Shown here: positions 15,072 through 23,187 of the stretch, in pieces | How the letters are laid out: every line of letters starts with the position of its first letter | Position numbering within the stretch: position 1 is the stretch's first letter | Source: Bacteroidota bacterium | GTDB lineage: Bacteria; Bacteroidota; Bacteroidia; Flavobacteriales; Flavobacteriaceae | DNA: 32,552 nucleotides | Assembly: GCA_023457535.1 (NCBI GenBank) | Contig: JAEWLN010000188.1 | Location: forward strand, 1 to 32,552 | Direction of reading: 5' to 3' | Program-made: the position numbers and the translations under genes | Notes under the pieces: generated by a model | The model's input: only the letters and a program-made list of their open reading frames with translations | Database searches by the model: none | What the model was told of the DNA's origin: nothing

Positions 15072-17486
15072 ATGAAAAAAAACGACTTTACCCCATTTGC
15101 CGTCCTTTTCATTCTCTTTGTGCTTGGCGTACTGTATTATACGCAGATGCCGCGATGGGATTCTGCAACCGCACAAGTCCCACTGTCTGAATTTTCTGCC
15201 CGACGCGCGATGTCGCACATCAAGGAAATCGCCAAAGCGCCGCATTATGTCGGGTCTGCCCAACACCAAACCGTCGCTGACTATCTCGAAAAAGAGCTGC
15301 GTTCATTGGGACTCGAAACCACCGTCCAGCAAGGCACAACGCTTACCGATTGGGGAAATCTGGTGCATTGCCGCAACATCATGGCACGCATCGACGGTTC
15401 GGGGTCAGGAAAAGCGTTGCTCATTATGACACATTATGACAGCGCTCCGCATTCGGCGTCACTGGGCGCCAGCGATGCAGGATCGGGCATAGCGACACTT
15501 CTGGAAGGCATCCGTGCGTTTGTGCACAACAAAACCGCGCACCGCAATGATATTATTGTGTTGTTCACCGATGCAGAGGAGCTCGGGCTTAACGGCGCAG
15601 GACTTTTCGTCACGCAACATCCATGGGCCAAAGATGTGGGTGTTGCACTCAATTTCGAGGCGCGCGGCACGGGCGGTCCCGGATACATGCTGATGGAAGT
15701 CAACCAGGGAAATGCGCCAATGGTCGAAGCGTTTTCACAAGCCAATATCTCACGACCGGTGTCTAATTCGCTGATGTACAGCATTTACAAAATGATGCCC
15801 AATGACACCGACCTGACCGTTCTTCGCACCCATGGCAAGATTCCGGGATTCAATTTCGCTTTCATCGACGACCATTTCAACTACCATACAAAACAGGACG
15901 ATTACGCCCATGTCAGCCCGGAGACTATCGCGCACCAGGGCGGTTACCTGATGCCGATGCTCGCGTATTTGTCCAATGCGGATCTTTCGCAATTGGACAA
16001 CACCGACGATCGGGTGTATTTCAGTACGCCAATCGGATTTTTCCATTACCCGTTTGGCTGGAACATTCCCCTTGTAATTGTCGCAGCGGTGTTGTTGCTG
16101 TTTTTCGTGTTCATCGGATTGGGCAAGCGAACGCTGCAACCGGTTGAAATCGCACGCGGATCTTTACCGCTTTTCGGGGCGATGCTCATTTGCGGGGCCG
16201 TTGCCTTTTTGGGTTGGAAACTGCTGCGCGCGGTCTATCCGCAGTACGACGATATTCTGCAAGGATTTACATACAACGGGCACGCTTACATTGCTGCTTT
16301 TATACTATTGAGCCTTTCGGTGTGTTTTGCGTGTTACGGCAAACTCAAAAATGAAGCGCAGATCGCCAATCAATCCATAGCGCCCTTGTTTTTGTGGCTG
16401 TTGATCAACATTGCACTTGTCGCGGTGTTGCCCGGTGCGGGATTTTTCATTCTGCCGGTGTTGTTCGCGCTGCTGATGCTGGGCTATTACGTCATCACGC
16501 AAAAAATCAATCCGTGGGTCAATGCGTTGCTCACTGTTCCGGCCTTGTTTCTGATCGCGCCGTTTGTGGTCATGTTCCCGATTGGACTGGGTTTGAAAAT
16601 GCTCGCCGGAAGCGCGGTGCTGACGGTGTTACTTTTTGCGTTGCTGCTTCCTTTTTTGGCAATGTTTTCGCGCAAATGGCTTTGGAGTGCGGTTTTGTTT
16701 GTGGGTTTTATCGGATGCATGGTTTACGCGCATCTGAATTCCGGCTACGCGCCCGGAAAAGCCAGACCCAACAGCTTGCTCTATGTATACGATGCCGATA
16801 AGGAAAAAGCGTACTGGACCACGTACGACACCCGCCTGGACGAGTGGACCAGAACCTATCTGGGCGACAATCCAACCCATGCCGACCATTTGAACCACCT
16901 GGCGCTGTTCAGCAAATACGATTCAAAATTTACCTACTCGTATGCGGCAATGGTACGCGACATTCCCGAGCCGACCGTTGACTTTATAAAAGATTCGATC
17001 GTGGGGCGCCACCGTTTTGTAAAAATTAAAATCACGCCCAACCGCGCCGTGAACCGTTACGACGTTTTCGCTGCCCCTAACATGGTTTTGCACAATCTCA
17101 GGGCCAATGGCGCGAGGGACCTGAAACAAAAAGGCTCCCTTTTTCCACGGCACGGACGTAAAATCCTGAGCTATTATGTGGTGGGCAACGGTGCACTGAC
17201 ACTCGAATTTATGATGCCCAAATCGACACCGCTCGATATGCACCTGCTTGAATCGTCGTTCGATTTAATGCAAAATAAAGCCTTTGGCATGCAGCCGCGC
17301 AAAGATTGGATGATGCCGACGCCTTTTGTGCTCAACGATGCCGTGGCGCTGATCAAGAAAATCGAGCCCACGCCCAAAGTGACTATTGCGGTGCCCGTAC
17401 CTAAAAATTTCTCCTATCAGTCCACCACGACACTCGACACGATCCCCGATCCGGACGCCATGCCGGAATCTGAAAACATTCCATGA
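15072..17486 (+). CDS. Membrane-bound M28 family zinc aminopeptidase
   Basis: The product is 804 residues. A signal anchor (residues ~8-25) leads into an M28 peptidase domain facing the periplasm. The two-zinc ligands and catalytic residues are visible: H121 in THYDS, D135 in GASDAGSG, E169 (general base) and E170 in TDAEELG, E196 in NFEARGTG, and a final His in FIDDHFNYHTKQDDY. After it come about eight to nine hydrophobic segments (~340-600), and then a periplasmic C-terminal domain. This layout resembles eukaryotic ER metallopeptidase 1/Fxna proteins. It probably trims peptides in the periplasm. The ATG at 15072 was chosen because an upstream in-frame codon at 14985 lies before the promoter. 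The TGA overlaps the next gene by 4 bases. Confidence 0.9.
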   Translation: MKKNDFTPFAVLFILFVLGVLYYTQMPRWDSATAQVPLSEFSARRAMSHIKEIAKAPHYVGSAQHQTVADYLEKELRSLGLETTVQQGTTLTDWGNLVHCRNIMARIDGSGSGKALLIMTHYDSAPHSASLGASDAGSGIATLLEGIRAFVHNKTAHRNDIIVLFTDAEELGLNGAGLFVTQHPWAKDVGVALNFEARGTGGPGYMLMEVNQGNAPMVEAFSQANISRPVSNSLMYSIYKMMPNDTDLTVLRTHGKIPGFNFAFIDDHFNYHTKQDDYAHVSPETIAHQGGYLMPMLAYLSNADLSQLDNTDDRVYFSTPIGFFHYPFGWNIPLVIVAAVLLLFFVFIGLGKRTLQPVEIARGSLPLFGAMLICGAVAFLGWKLLRAVYPQYDDILQGFTYNGHAYIAAFILLSLSVCFACYGKLKNEAQIANQSIAPLFLWLLINIALVAVLPGAGFFILPVLFALLMLGYYVITQKINPWVNALLTVPALFLIAPFVVMFPIGLGLKMLAGSAVLTVLLFALLLPFLAMFSRKWLWSAVLFVGFIGCMVYAHLNSGYAPGKARPNSLLYVYDADKEKAYWTTYDTRLDEWTRTYLGDNPTHADHLNHLALFSKYDSKFTYSYAAMVRDIPEPTVDFIKDSIVGRHRFVKIKITPNRAVNRYDVFAAPNMVLHNLRANGARDLKQKGSLFPRHGRKILSYYVVGNGALTLEFMMPKSTPLDMHLLESSFDLMQNKAFGMQPRKDWMMPTPFVLNDAVALIKKIEPTPKVTIAVPVPKNFSYQSTTTLDTIPDPDAMPESENIP

Positions 17487-18265
17487 AAAAAATAAGCGTA
17501 TTGGGTTGCGGCTGGCTCGGGATTCCGCTGTGTGAGGCGCTTTTGGCTGACGGATTTGAAGTCAGTGGATCAACGACGTCAAAGCACAAAATACCGTTGC
17601 TTTCCTCCAAAGGCATCACGCCGTTTTCATTTTCAGTCGGGCCGGACGGTATCGAAGGAAACCCGGAAGCGTTTTTTGACGCCGATGTGCTGGTCATCGA
17701 CATTCCGCCGCGGTTTCATTTTCCGCAAAAAATAGCCACGCTCCTTCCCTACATCGCGGCATCGGGGATTGCAAAGGTAATGCTCATCAGTTCAGTGTCT
17801 GTGTACGGGCAAACCGACGGAACGCTCACCGAATCCAACGAGCCAATGATCCGATCGGACCGCAGCAAACAATTATATGACGCCGAAAATCTGCTACGCG
17901 ACAATCCCGGTTTCAAATCCACTATTGTGCGTTTTGGCGGACTGATCGGTCCCGGACGGCATCCGGTGCGCCAATTGGCCGGCCAGATCGATCTCGAAAA
18001 CCCCCACGCGCCGGTCAATCTGATCCATCTTGCCGATTGCATCGGCATCATTAAAGCCGTGATCCAAACCGATACCTGGGGCGAAACCTTTAATGCCGTA
18101 GCACCGTGGCATCCGTCGCGCGAGCGGTACTATACGCAAAAAGCACTCGATTTTTCACTTGAGCCGCCGCGGTTCAACCACGCCACACCATCGGCCGGAA
18201 AGACCATCGGATCGGAAAAACTACAGCAGCGACTCGGCTATGCGTTCGAGTTCCCCGAATTATAA
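17483..18265 (+). CDS. YeeZ-like NAD(P)-dependent epimerase/dehydratase family protein
   Basis: The 260-residue protein is an atypical short-chain dehydrogenase. The dinucleotide loop is GCGWLG (8-13), followed by SSVSVYGQTDGTLTES and the VRFGGLIGPGRHP strand-loop. The catalytic Tyr of SSVSVYG lacks the usual Lys four residues later, as seen in the YeeZ group, whose reaction is unknown. It is soluble and cytoplasmic. Its start overlaps the stop of the M28 peptidase gene (ATGA), and a cation efflux gene follows after 13 bases, so it sits inside a four-gene run. Sequence alone does not reveal a shared pathway. Confidence 0.85.
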   Translation: MKKISVLGCGWLGIPLCEALLADGFEVSGSTTSKHKIPLLSSKGITPFSFSVGPDGIEGNPEAFFDADVLVIDIPPRFHFPQKIATLLPYIAASGIAKVMLISSVSVYGQTDGTLTESNEPMIRSDRSKQLYDAENLLRDNPGFKSTIVRFGGLIGPGRHPVRQLAGQIDLENPHAPVNLIHLADCIGIIKAVIQTDTWGETFNAVAPWHPSRERYYTQKALDFSLEPPRFNHATPSAGKTIGSEKLQQRLGYAFEFPEL

Positions 18266-18266
18266 A

Positions 18267-18274
18267 TACCTTTG
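18267..18274 (+). promoter_or_regulatory. -7 box TACCTTTG directly before the cation efflux gene
   Basis: TACCTTTG fits the consensus exactly and fills most of the 13-base gap between the epimerase stop and ATG 18279, ending 4 bases before the ATG. If used, transcription would begin at or next to the ATG, giving a leaderless message. It could also be a chance match. Confidence 0.4.
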
Positions 18275-18278
18275 CCAG

Positions 18279-19163
18279 ATGAGCAATAAGGACAAGGCCA
18301 TAGGCACGACCATTTTGAGTATTTTTGGCAATGCGGGCCTGGCTCTGGCCAAGTTTGTCGCCGGGTATTTCGGGAATTCGTATGCGCTGATTGCCGACGC
18401 GATAGAGTCCACCACCGATGTGTTTTCGTCCGTGCTCGTGCTGCTGGGGCTCAAATATTCGTCGCGACCGGCCGATGACAACCATCCGTACGGGCATGGA
18501 AAAGCCGAAGCGTTGGTGACTTTTGCCGTCGTCGGATTTTTGGTGGTTTCAGCCACGGTGATCGCTTACGAAAGCATCGGGCACATCCGGACGCCGCACA
18601 AAATCCCGGAAACTTTTACCTTGTATGTATTGGCGGCCATTGTTGTGATCAAAGAACTGTTTTACCGGTTTGTGTCGCGCAAAAGCGATGAGACCAATTC
18701 GTCGTCGCTCAAAGCCGATGCGTGGCACCATCGCAGCGATGCGATCACGTCGGCGCTCGCGTTCATTGGGATTTCTGTGGCCATTTTCATGGGGCCAGGC
18801 TATGAGACGGCAGACGATTGGGCCGCGCTGTTGGCCTCGGGATTCATCATCTACAATTCGTGGCTGATTTTCCGACCCGCACTTGGCGAGATTCTCGACG
18901 AGCATCTGTACGACGACATGATCGCGCAAATCCGCGACATTGCCAGCACTGTAGACGGCGTGATCGACACTGAGAAATGCCACGTCAGAAAAATGGGAAT
19001 GACGTATTTTGTGGATTTGCATCTGACGGTAAACGGACAGCTTTCCGTATCGGAAGGCCACGACATTGCGCACCGGCTCAAGGATACGTTACAGGAGCAT
19101 TTGCCGGAAATCGCAGATGTGCTAATCCACGTTGAACCCGACGATCTGGCCATGCGCCATTAA
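18279..19163 (+). CDS. Cation diffusion facilitator (CDF) family divalent metal efflux protein
   Basis: The product is 294 residues with six predicted membrane helices and a cytoplasmic ferredoxin-like C-terminal domain. CDF proteins export Zn, Fe, Mn or Co in exchange for protons. The transport site is visible as E43-x3-D47 in helix II (IADAIESTTD) and H150-x3-D154 in helix V (AWHHRSDA). The HPYGHGKAEAL motif follows helix III. The C-terminal domain has the metal-bridging IDTEKCHVRKMGMTYFVDLHL and LIHVEPDD stretches. The Glu at the first site position differs from the Asp of E. coli YiiP, so specificity is uncertain. The start at 18279 was chosen because the upstream in-frame codons overlap the epimerase gene. 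A four-helix-bundle membrane protein follows after 22 bases. Confidence 0.92.
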   Translation: MSNKDKAIGTTILSIFGNAGLALAKFVAGYFGNSYALIADAIESTTDVFSSVLVLLGLKYSSRPADDNHPYGHGKAEALVTFAVVGFLVVSATVIAYESIGHIRTPHKIPETFTLYVLAAIVVIKELFYRFVSRKSDETNSSSLKADAWHHRSDAITSALAFIGISVAIFMGPGYETADDWAALLASGFIIYNSWLIFRPALGEILDEHLYDDMIAQIRDIASTVDGVIDTEKCHVRKMGMTYFVDLHLTVNGQLSVSEGHDIAHRLKDTLQEHLPEIADVLIHVEPDDLAMRH

Positions 19164-19185
19164 TATTCACTTAAACCGATAAACG

Positions 19186-19809
19186 ATGAAATGGGCTTAC
19201 GGAATCCGGAATAAATTGGCCGCATCGGGCGTTTTGCTCGGACTGTGCCTGCTCGTATTGCTGAACAATTACCTCGAACGCTCGTATGCGCAAAATGTCA
19301 AGGATTCGATTTCGACATTGTACAAAGACAGGCTCATTGCAGAGGATTACATCCTGAAGATGCCCCGGAATGTTTATGAAATCCGCCAGATATTGGGTTC
19401 CGATGCGCCGTCTGCCAAAAAATCAGCGCAAATCGGCGCTCAATTGGCCCTTTTTACCCAAACGTACGACGCCTATGTCAAAACCAAGTTCACACAAGCC
19501 GAGACCAACGCGCTCAACGGTCTGATGGGAACGGTGCGTCAATTCGAAACCGCGTTCCTGCAAAGTGGCTACATGCCGTCTGAACTAACCGAACGCGCCT
19601 TGTTTTACCTCGACAAACTTGCGACGGTCCAGCTTGAGGAATCCAAATCGATCATGGAGCAGGTGGAATCGCAGCATGCGAGCATCAAGGCGACTTCGCA
19701 GTTTGCGTTTGCGATCATTATTATCATTTTGATCGTCTTGCAGATTATTGTGTTTTCGTCGGCTTCGCTGGTTCCCGCGGTGCGGCCAAAGGATCCGAGG
19801 CTTAATTGA
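19186..19809 (+). CDS. Orphan MCP-type four-helix-bundle membrane sensor-like protein
   Basis: The product is 207 residues. One membrane helix lies at ~10-27 (GVLLGLCLLVLLNNYLE) and another at ~170-192 (FAFAIIIIILIVLQIIVF). A helical periplasmic segment of ~140 residues lies between them. The pattern (NNYLERSYAQNVKDSISTLYKDRL ... EDYILKMPRNVYEIRQIL) is that of the four-helix-bundle sensing domain of chemoreceptors. The cytoplasmic HAMP and signalling parts are absent: only ~14 residues follow the second helix. It may be a stand-alone ligand sensor or a partner of another protein. Twenty-two bases separate it from the CDF efflux gene, which implies co-transcription. The call rests on topology and motif resemblance. 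Confidence 0.7.
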   Translation: MKWAYGIRNKLAASGVLLGLCLLVLLNNYLERSYAQNVKDSISTLYKDRLIAEDYILKMPRNVYEIRQILGSDAPSAKKSAQIGAQLALFTQTYDAYVKTKFTQAETNALNGLMGTVRQFETAFLQSGYMPSELTERALFYLDKLATVQLEESKSIMEQVESQHASIKATSQFAFAIIIIILIVLQIIVFSSASLVPAVRPKDPRLN

Positions 19810-19879
19810 TTTGCTATGCCGCATCTCTAGCGCAAAATTCCAAAATGCACTGAACAGGCGGCACTTTTATCACCAATCA

Positions 19880-21919
19880 TCACCAGATCTTGACGCGTTT
19901 TTCCGGGGCGAGATACATCCCGTCGCCTGGTTTGATCTGGAATGCATCGTAAAATGCGTCGATGTTTTGCAGCGGCACGTAGGCGCGGTACATTCCCGGA
20001 GAATGGGGGTCTGTTTTGATCTGGTTCTTGAGTGCCTCATCGCGCATTTTGGTACGCCACATCGTACTCCAGGAAATAAAGAACCGCTGTTCCGGCGTAA
20101 AACCATCGATGAGCCCCGGACGGCCGTGGTCTTTGAGGTACAGTTGCAATCCGTCGTATGCCGCATTGATGCCGCCCAGATCGCCAATATTTTCGCCCAG
20201 GGTAAATTTCCCGTCGACAAAAATACCCGGAAGCGGTTGCAGCGCGCTATACTGGTTTGCCAATGCGGCGGTGAGCTGGGTAAATTGGTCAAGGTCTTCT
20301 TCTGTCCACCAATCGGATAGATTACCCTCTGCATTGTAGCGCGACCCCGAGTCGTCAAATCCATGTGAGATCTCGTGCCCGATCACCCCGCCAATGGCCC
20401 CGAAGTTGACCGCTTCATCTGCCTGATAGTTGTAGTAAGGCGGCTGCAGGATCGCTGCCGGAAACACGATCTCGTTGAATGACGGATTGTAATACGCATT
20501 GACCGTTTGCGGCGACATGTACCATCGGTTTTTGTCTACGGGTTTGGGCAAATCGCGCAATTGCTCATTGGAACGCCATTGGGCTGCTGCGCGCATATTG
20601 TCATATAAGGTTCCTCCCCGGGACGGGCTTTTTATCGCAAGTGCCGAGTAATCGCGCCATTGGTCCGGATAACCCACTTTGATGCGCGATTGCCGGATTT
20701 TGGCAATCGCACTTTTCCTGGTTTGGGCAGACATCCACGTCAGGTTATTGATGCGGGTTTCAAATGCGCGGAACACGTAACGGATCATCAACTCGGCTTT
20801 GGCTTTGGCCGCCGCCGGGAATTTCTTCTCGACGTACAGCTTTCCGAGCGCCTCGCCGACCCGTGCATTGACCACCTGCAAAGCGCGTTCATCCCGAGGC
20901 CGCTGTTTCAGTGCCCCTGTCATCGTTTTGCCGTAAAATTCAAAGTTGGCGTTCTCAATATCGGTGGACAATTGCGCCGATGCCGCATTGAGCGCCGTCC
21001 AACGCATGTATGCCTTCCAATCCTCGACGTTGCTTTCCCTAAGAATGCCTTCGAGCGCGGCCATGTAGCGCGGCTGGGTCACGATGACCGAATCGCGCGT
21101 GATGCCATTGACGGCAAAATACGATTTCCAATCGATCGACGGCACGAGTTGCTGTACCTGCTGTATCGACATCGGATTGTACGTATTGCGGCTGTCGCGC
21201 CGTTCTACCCGTGTAAGGCTGGCCGATGCAAGGGCGGTTTCCAGCGCGAGGACCTGGTTGGCGCTACGCTGGGCCATGTTGGCGTCCTGACCTAAAAATT
21301 GCAGCATTTTGGCTACGTGAAGGCGGTATTTTTCGCGCTTTTCTTTGGGATCTTTCTCGTCGGAAACATAGTAGTCGCGATCGGGCAACCCAAGCCGCGC
21401 CGGACCAAGCTCCACTACGTATCGGTTCGAGTTCTTTTCATCGGCACCAATCCCAAAATTGAAAAATCCGATGCCACCGAACGATTCCTCGGCAGCAAGC
21501 AAACGCGCAAGATCTGCCACGTTGCGCACCGCGTCGATCCTGGTAATTTTGCCCATCAGCGGTTGCAGGCCGTGTTTGTTGCGCGTTACGGTATCCATGA
21601 TGGACTGATACAACGCAATGGCTTTGCCTTGATCTGTGTTGGGCTTGTACTTTGGATTCCCGGAGGCCTCTTTTAAGATCGCAAGCACGTCGCGGTCTGT
21701 TTTTTGGCGCAGTTCGTCGGCGCTTCCCCATCGTGTGCGGTCTGGCGGAATGGCGGTCTGGTCGAGCCAGTTTCCGCTTACGAATCGGTAAAAATCCTGG
21801 GCCGGCGGCGTTTCGAGGTTCATGAACGACTTGTTGATGCCGGGTTCCTGTGACGTTTGAGCGATGGCTGTCATCGCCGGAAATAGAAACAAACAGAGGG
21901 TAGTGCCGATTTTGGTCAT
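19880..21919 (-). CDS. M13 family (neprilysin-like) zinc metallopeptidase, PepO-type
   Basis: The 679-residue precursor has a signal peptide (1-20, MTKIGTTLCLFLFPAMTAIA), so it should be periplasmic or exported. It covers the full M13 fold: the N-terminal domain begins PPAQDFYRFVSGNWLD. The catalytic domain has VNAYYNPSFNEIVFPAAIL, the zinc motif HEISH (515-519) in GGVIGHEISHGFDDSG, and the third ligand E576 in GENIGDLGG. The C-terminus ends in RVKIW, the counterpart of the family's CxxW ending without the Cys. Such enzymes cleave oligopeptides on the amino side of hydrophobic residues. It converges with the four-helix-bundle gene; the 70 bases between hold no clear terminator. Confidence 0.95.
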   Translation of the reverse strand: MTKIGTTLCLFLFPAMTAIAQTSQEPGINKSFMNLETPPAQDFYRFVSGNWLDQTAIPPDRTRWGSADELRQKTDRDVLAILKEASGNPKYKPNTDQGKAIALYQSIMDTVTRNKHGLQPLMGKITRIDAVRNVADLARLLAAEESFGGIGFFNFGIGADEKNSNRYVVELGPARLGLPDRDYYVSDEKDPKEKREKYRLHVAKMLQFLGQDANMAQRSANQVLALETALASASLTRVERRDSRNTYNPMSIQQVQQLVPSIDWKSYFAVNGITRDSVIVTQPRYMAALEGILRESNVEDWKAYMRWTALNAASAQLSTDIENANFEFYGKTMTGALKQRPRDERALQVVNARVGEALGKLYVEKKFPAAAKAKAELMIRYVFRAFETRINNLTWMSAQTRKSAIAKIRQSRIKVGYPDQWRDYSALAIKSPSRGGTLYDNMRAAAQWRSNEQLRDLPKPVDKNRWYMSPQTVNAYYNPSFNEIVFPAAILQPPYYNYQADEAVNFGAIGGVIGHEISHGFDDSGSRYNAEGNLSDWWTEEDLDQFTQLTAALANQYSALQPLPGIFVDGKFTLGENIGDLGGINAAYDGLQLYLKDHGRPGLIDGFTPEQRFFISWSTMWRTKMRDEALKNQIKTDPHSPGMYRAYVPLQNIDAFYDAFQIKPGDGMYLAPEKRVKIW

Positions 21920-21941
21920 CGCGTAAGTTTAGGTTCGGACA

Positions 21942-21949
21942 CAAAAATA
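21942..21949 (-). promoter_or_regulatory. -7 box TATTTTTG for the M13 peptidase gene
   Basis: Minus-strand TATTTTTG matches TAnnTTTG and ends 22 bases before the ATG at 21919. Confidence 0.6.
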
Positions 21950-22026
21950 CCGAATTGACTTGAATATCACGAATTTTCTTACCCATAACGATGTGTTAAT
22001 ACCCTGGGTAACCTTTTGCTTTTTTG

Positions 22027-22034
22027 TACTTTTG
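22027..22034 (+). promoter_or_regulatory. -7 box TACTTTTG for the SCO1 gene
   Basis: TACTTTTG matches TAnnTTTG and ends 17 bases before ATG 22052. The same 8-mer precedes feoA. Confidence 0.6.
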
Positions 22035-22051
22035 CGGCAAATTCCGATACC

Positions 22052-22726
22052 ATGATTGGCTACGTTAAAAAATACCGGATCTTTTTGCTTACGATGCTCG
22101 TCGTCTCCGGAATTGCCGTTTTTTTATTCTACGGCGCGCTCAAACCCAAAAAGACCTTGCCGATTTTTACGCCGGCCGATGTCAACCCTGAACTGGTGGA
22201 CAGCACCGTGCAACACAAGGCGCGTTTCCACACCATTGCTGACTTTGCGTTCACGAACCAGAACGGAAGGACCATCACGCAAAAGGATTATGAAGGCAAA
22301 ATTTATGTCGCGGATTTTTTCTTTACCACTTGCGGCTCGATCTGCCCGAAAATGACGGCCAATCTCGCGCAGGTACAGACTGCGATCGCGAACAATCCCA
22401 AAGTAATGCTGCTTTCGCATACGGTCACGCCTGAAATCGACAGCGTTCCGGTACTCAAGGCTTACGCGCTCAAACACGGCGTAGACGACGCCAAATGGAA
22501 TCTGGTGACGGGCGACAAAAAAGACATCTACAAAATGGCGCGCCAATCGTATCTGGCCGTCAAGCTGGGTAAGCCTGAAGAATTGTACGACATGGTCCAT
22601 ACCGAGAACTTTGTACTTGTCGACACCAAGCGGCGCGTACGCGGATTTTACGACGGCACGGACCCTGAAGCAATCAAGCGCCTGATCGCTGATATTGACT
22701 GGCTTTCCAGGCAACCCATTGATTAA
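22052..22726 (+). CDS. SCO1/SenC copper chaperone (thioredoxin fold)
   Basis: The product is 224 residues. An N-terminal membrane anchor (~8-29) places a thioredoxin-like domain in the periplasm. The copper site is visible as C94-x3-C98 in TTCGSICPKM and H183 in DMVHTENFVLVD. These proteins deliver copper to the CuA site of cytochrome oxidase or act as thiol reductants. No oxidase gene is nearby. The ATG at 22052 was chosen because it follows the -7 box and directly precedes the anchor. Downstream 220 bases separate it from feoA. Confidence 0.92.
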   Translation: MIGYVKKYRIFLLTMLVVSGIAVFLFYGALKPKKTLPIFTPADVNPELVDSTVQHKARFHTIADFAFTNQNGRTITQKDYEGKIYVADFFFTTCGSICPKMTANLAQVQTAIANNPKVMLLSHTVTPEIDSVPVLKAYALKHGVDDAKWNLVTGDKKDIYKMARQSYLAVKLGKPEELYDMVHTENFVLVDTKRRVRGFYDGTDPEAIKRLIADIDWLSRQPID

Positions 22727-22808
22727 AACTTACAGCGACCCGCGGCGTGTTTCCTTGGGGACCCCGTAGCCCCGCCCCGAGCGGAAGTTATCGAAAAAAT
22801 TTGAAACT

Positions 22809-22827
22809 TTACGGCAGAAAATCTGTA
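22809..22827. other. 19-base motif, inverted copy of 14949-14967
   Basis: TTACGGCAGAAAATCTGTA is the exact reverse complement of 14949-14967. It lies 121 bases upstream of the feoA start and three bases before the palindrome at 22831-22849. Upstream of it, about 22766-22785 (GTAGCCCCGCCCCGAGCGG), resembles a decayed flank of the repeat at 10871-10957. Confidence 0.5.
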
Positions 22828-22830
22828 CTA

Positions 22831-22849
22831 TTTTCAAATTATTTGAAAA
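22831..22849. promoter_or_regulatory. Perfect 19-bp palindrome upstream of feoA, candidate operator
   Basis: TTTTCAAAT and ATTTGAAAA are perfect 9-base arms around a single T. The site is 65 bases upstream of the feoA -7 box. Its length and symmetry suit a dimeric regulator such as Fur or a DtxR-family protein, but the sequence is not a recognised Fur box. A transcription terminator for the SCO1 gene is less likely because the stem is AT-only and about 105 bases past the stop. Confidence 0.45.
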
Positions 22850-22913
22850 AAAACAATCCGCTTTACCGGCGTTTGTTCTCATCATTTCCCTTCCGATTTA
22901 CACTTTATATGCG

Positions 22914-22921
22914 TACTTTTG
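22914..22921 (+). promoter_or_regulatory. -7 box TACTTTTG for feoAB
   Basis: TACTTTTG matches TAnnTTTG and ends 26 bases before the TTG start of feoA. Confidence 0.6.
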
Positions 22922-22947
22922 CGCCGTTAATTGAATCTAAATAAGCA

Positions 22948-23187
22948 TTGCGAACCACCATTGACTCTCTCAAAAAAGGACAGCGCGCCATCATCCGGGA
23001 ATTTGACCTCGATGTGGTGCCGCTCAAACTGCTCGAAATGGGCTGCCTGCCCGGAAATGAAGTGCGTTTGCTACAGATCGCACCGCTCGGCGATCCGCTT
23101 TATCTGGACATCAACGGCTCGCATCTGGCCATCCGGCTCGAAACCGCCCGCCAAATCGACGTTGAGTTGCTAAATCCCCACGCATGA
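22948..23187 (+). CDS. feoA: FeoA, SH3-like ferrous iron transport accessory protein
   Basis: The product is 79 residues, a single SH3-like FeoA domain (KKGQRAIIREFDLDVVPLKLLEMGCLPGNEVRLLQIAPLGDPLYL). FeoA is a small cytoplasmic protein needed for FeoB activity. The start must be TTG 22948: an in-frame TAA lies at 22942-22944 and no ATG precedes the conserved region, so this is a rare initiation codon. The stop overlaps feoB (ATGA at 23184-23187), which implies translational coupling. It heads the feoA-feoB-Cys-rich partner operon. Confidence 0.93.
   Translation: MRTTIDSLKKGQRAIIREFDLDVVPLKLLEMGCLPGNEVRLLQIAPLGDPLYLDINGSHLAIRLETARQIDVELLNPHA

Noticed and set aside
19748..20320. 190-codon plus-strand frame near the M13 gene
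   Set aside because: It overlaps the certain M13 peptidase on the other strand and encodes no known motif.
22758..22766. GGGG-A-CCCC as a terminator after SCO1
   Set aside because: The loop would be one base and no T run follows; it is better read as part of a decayed repeat.
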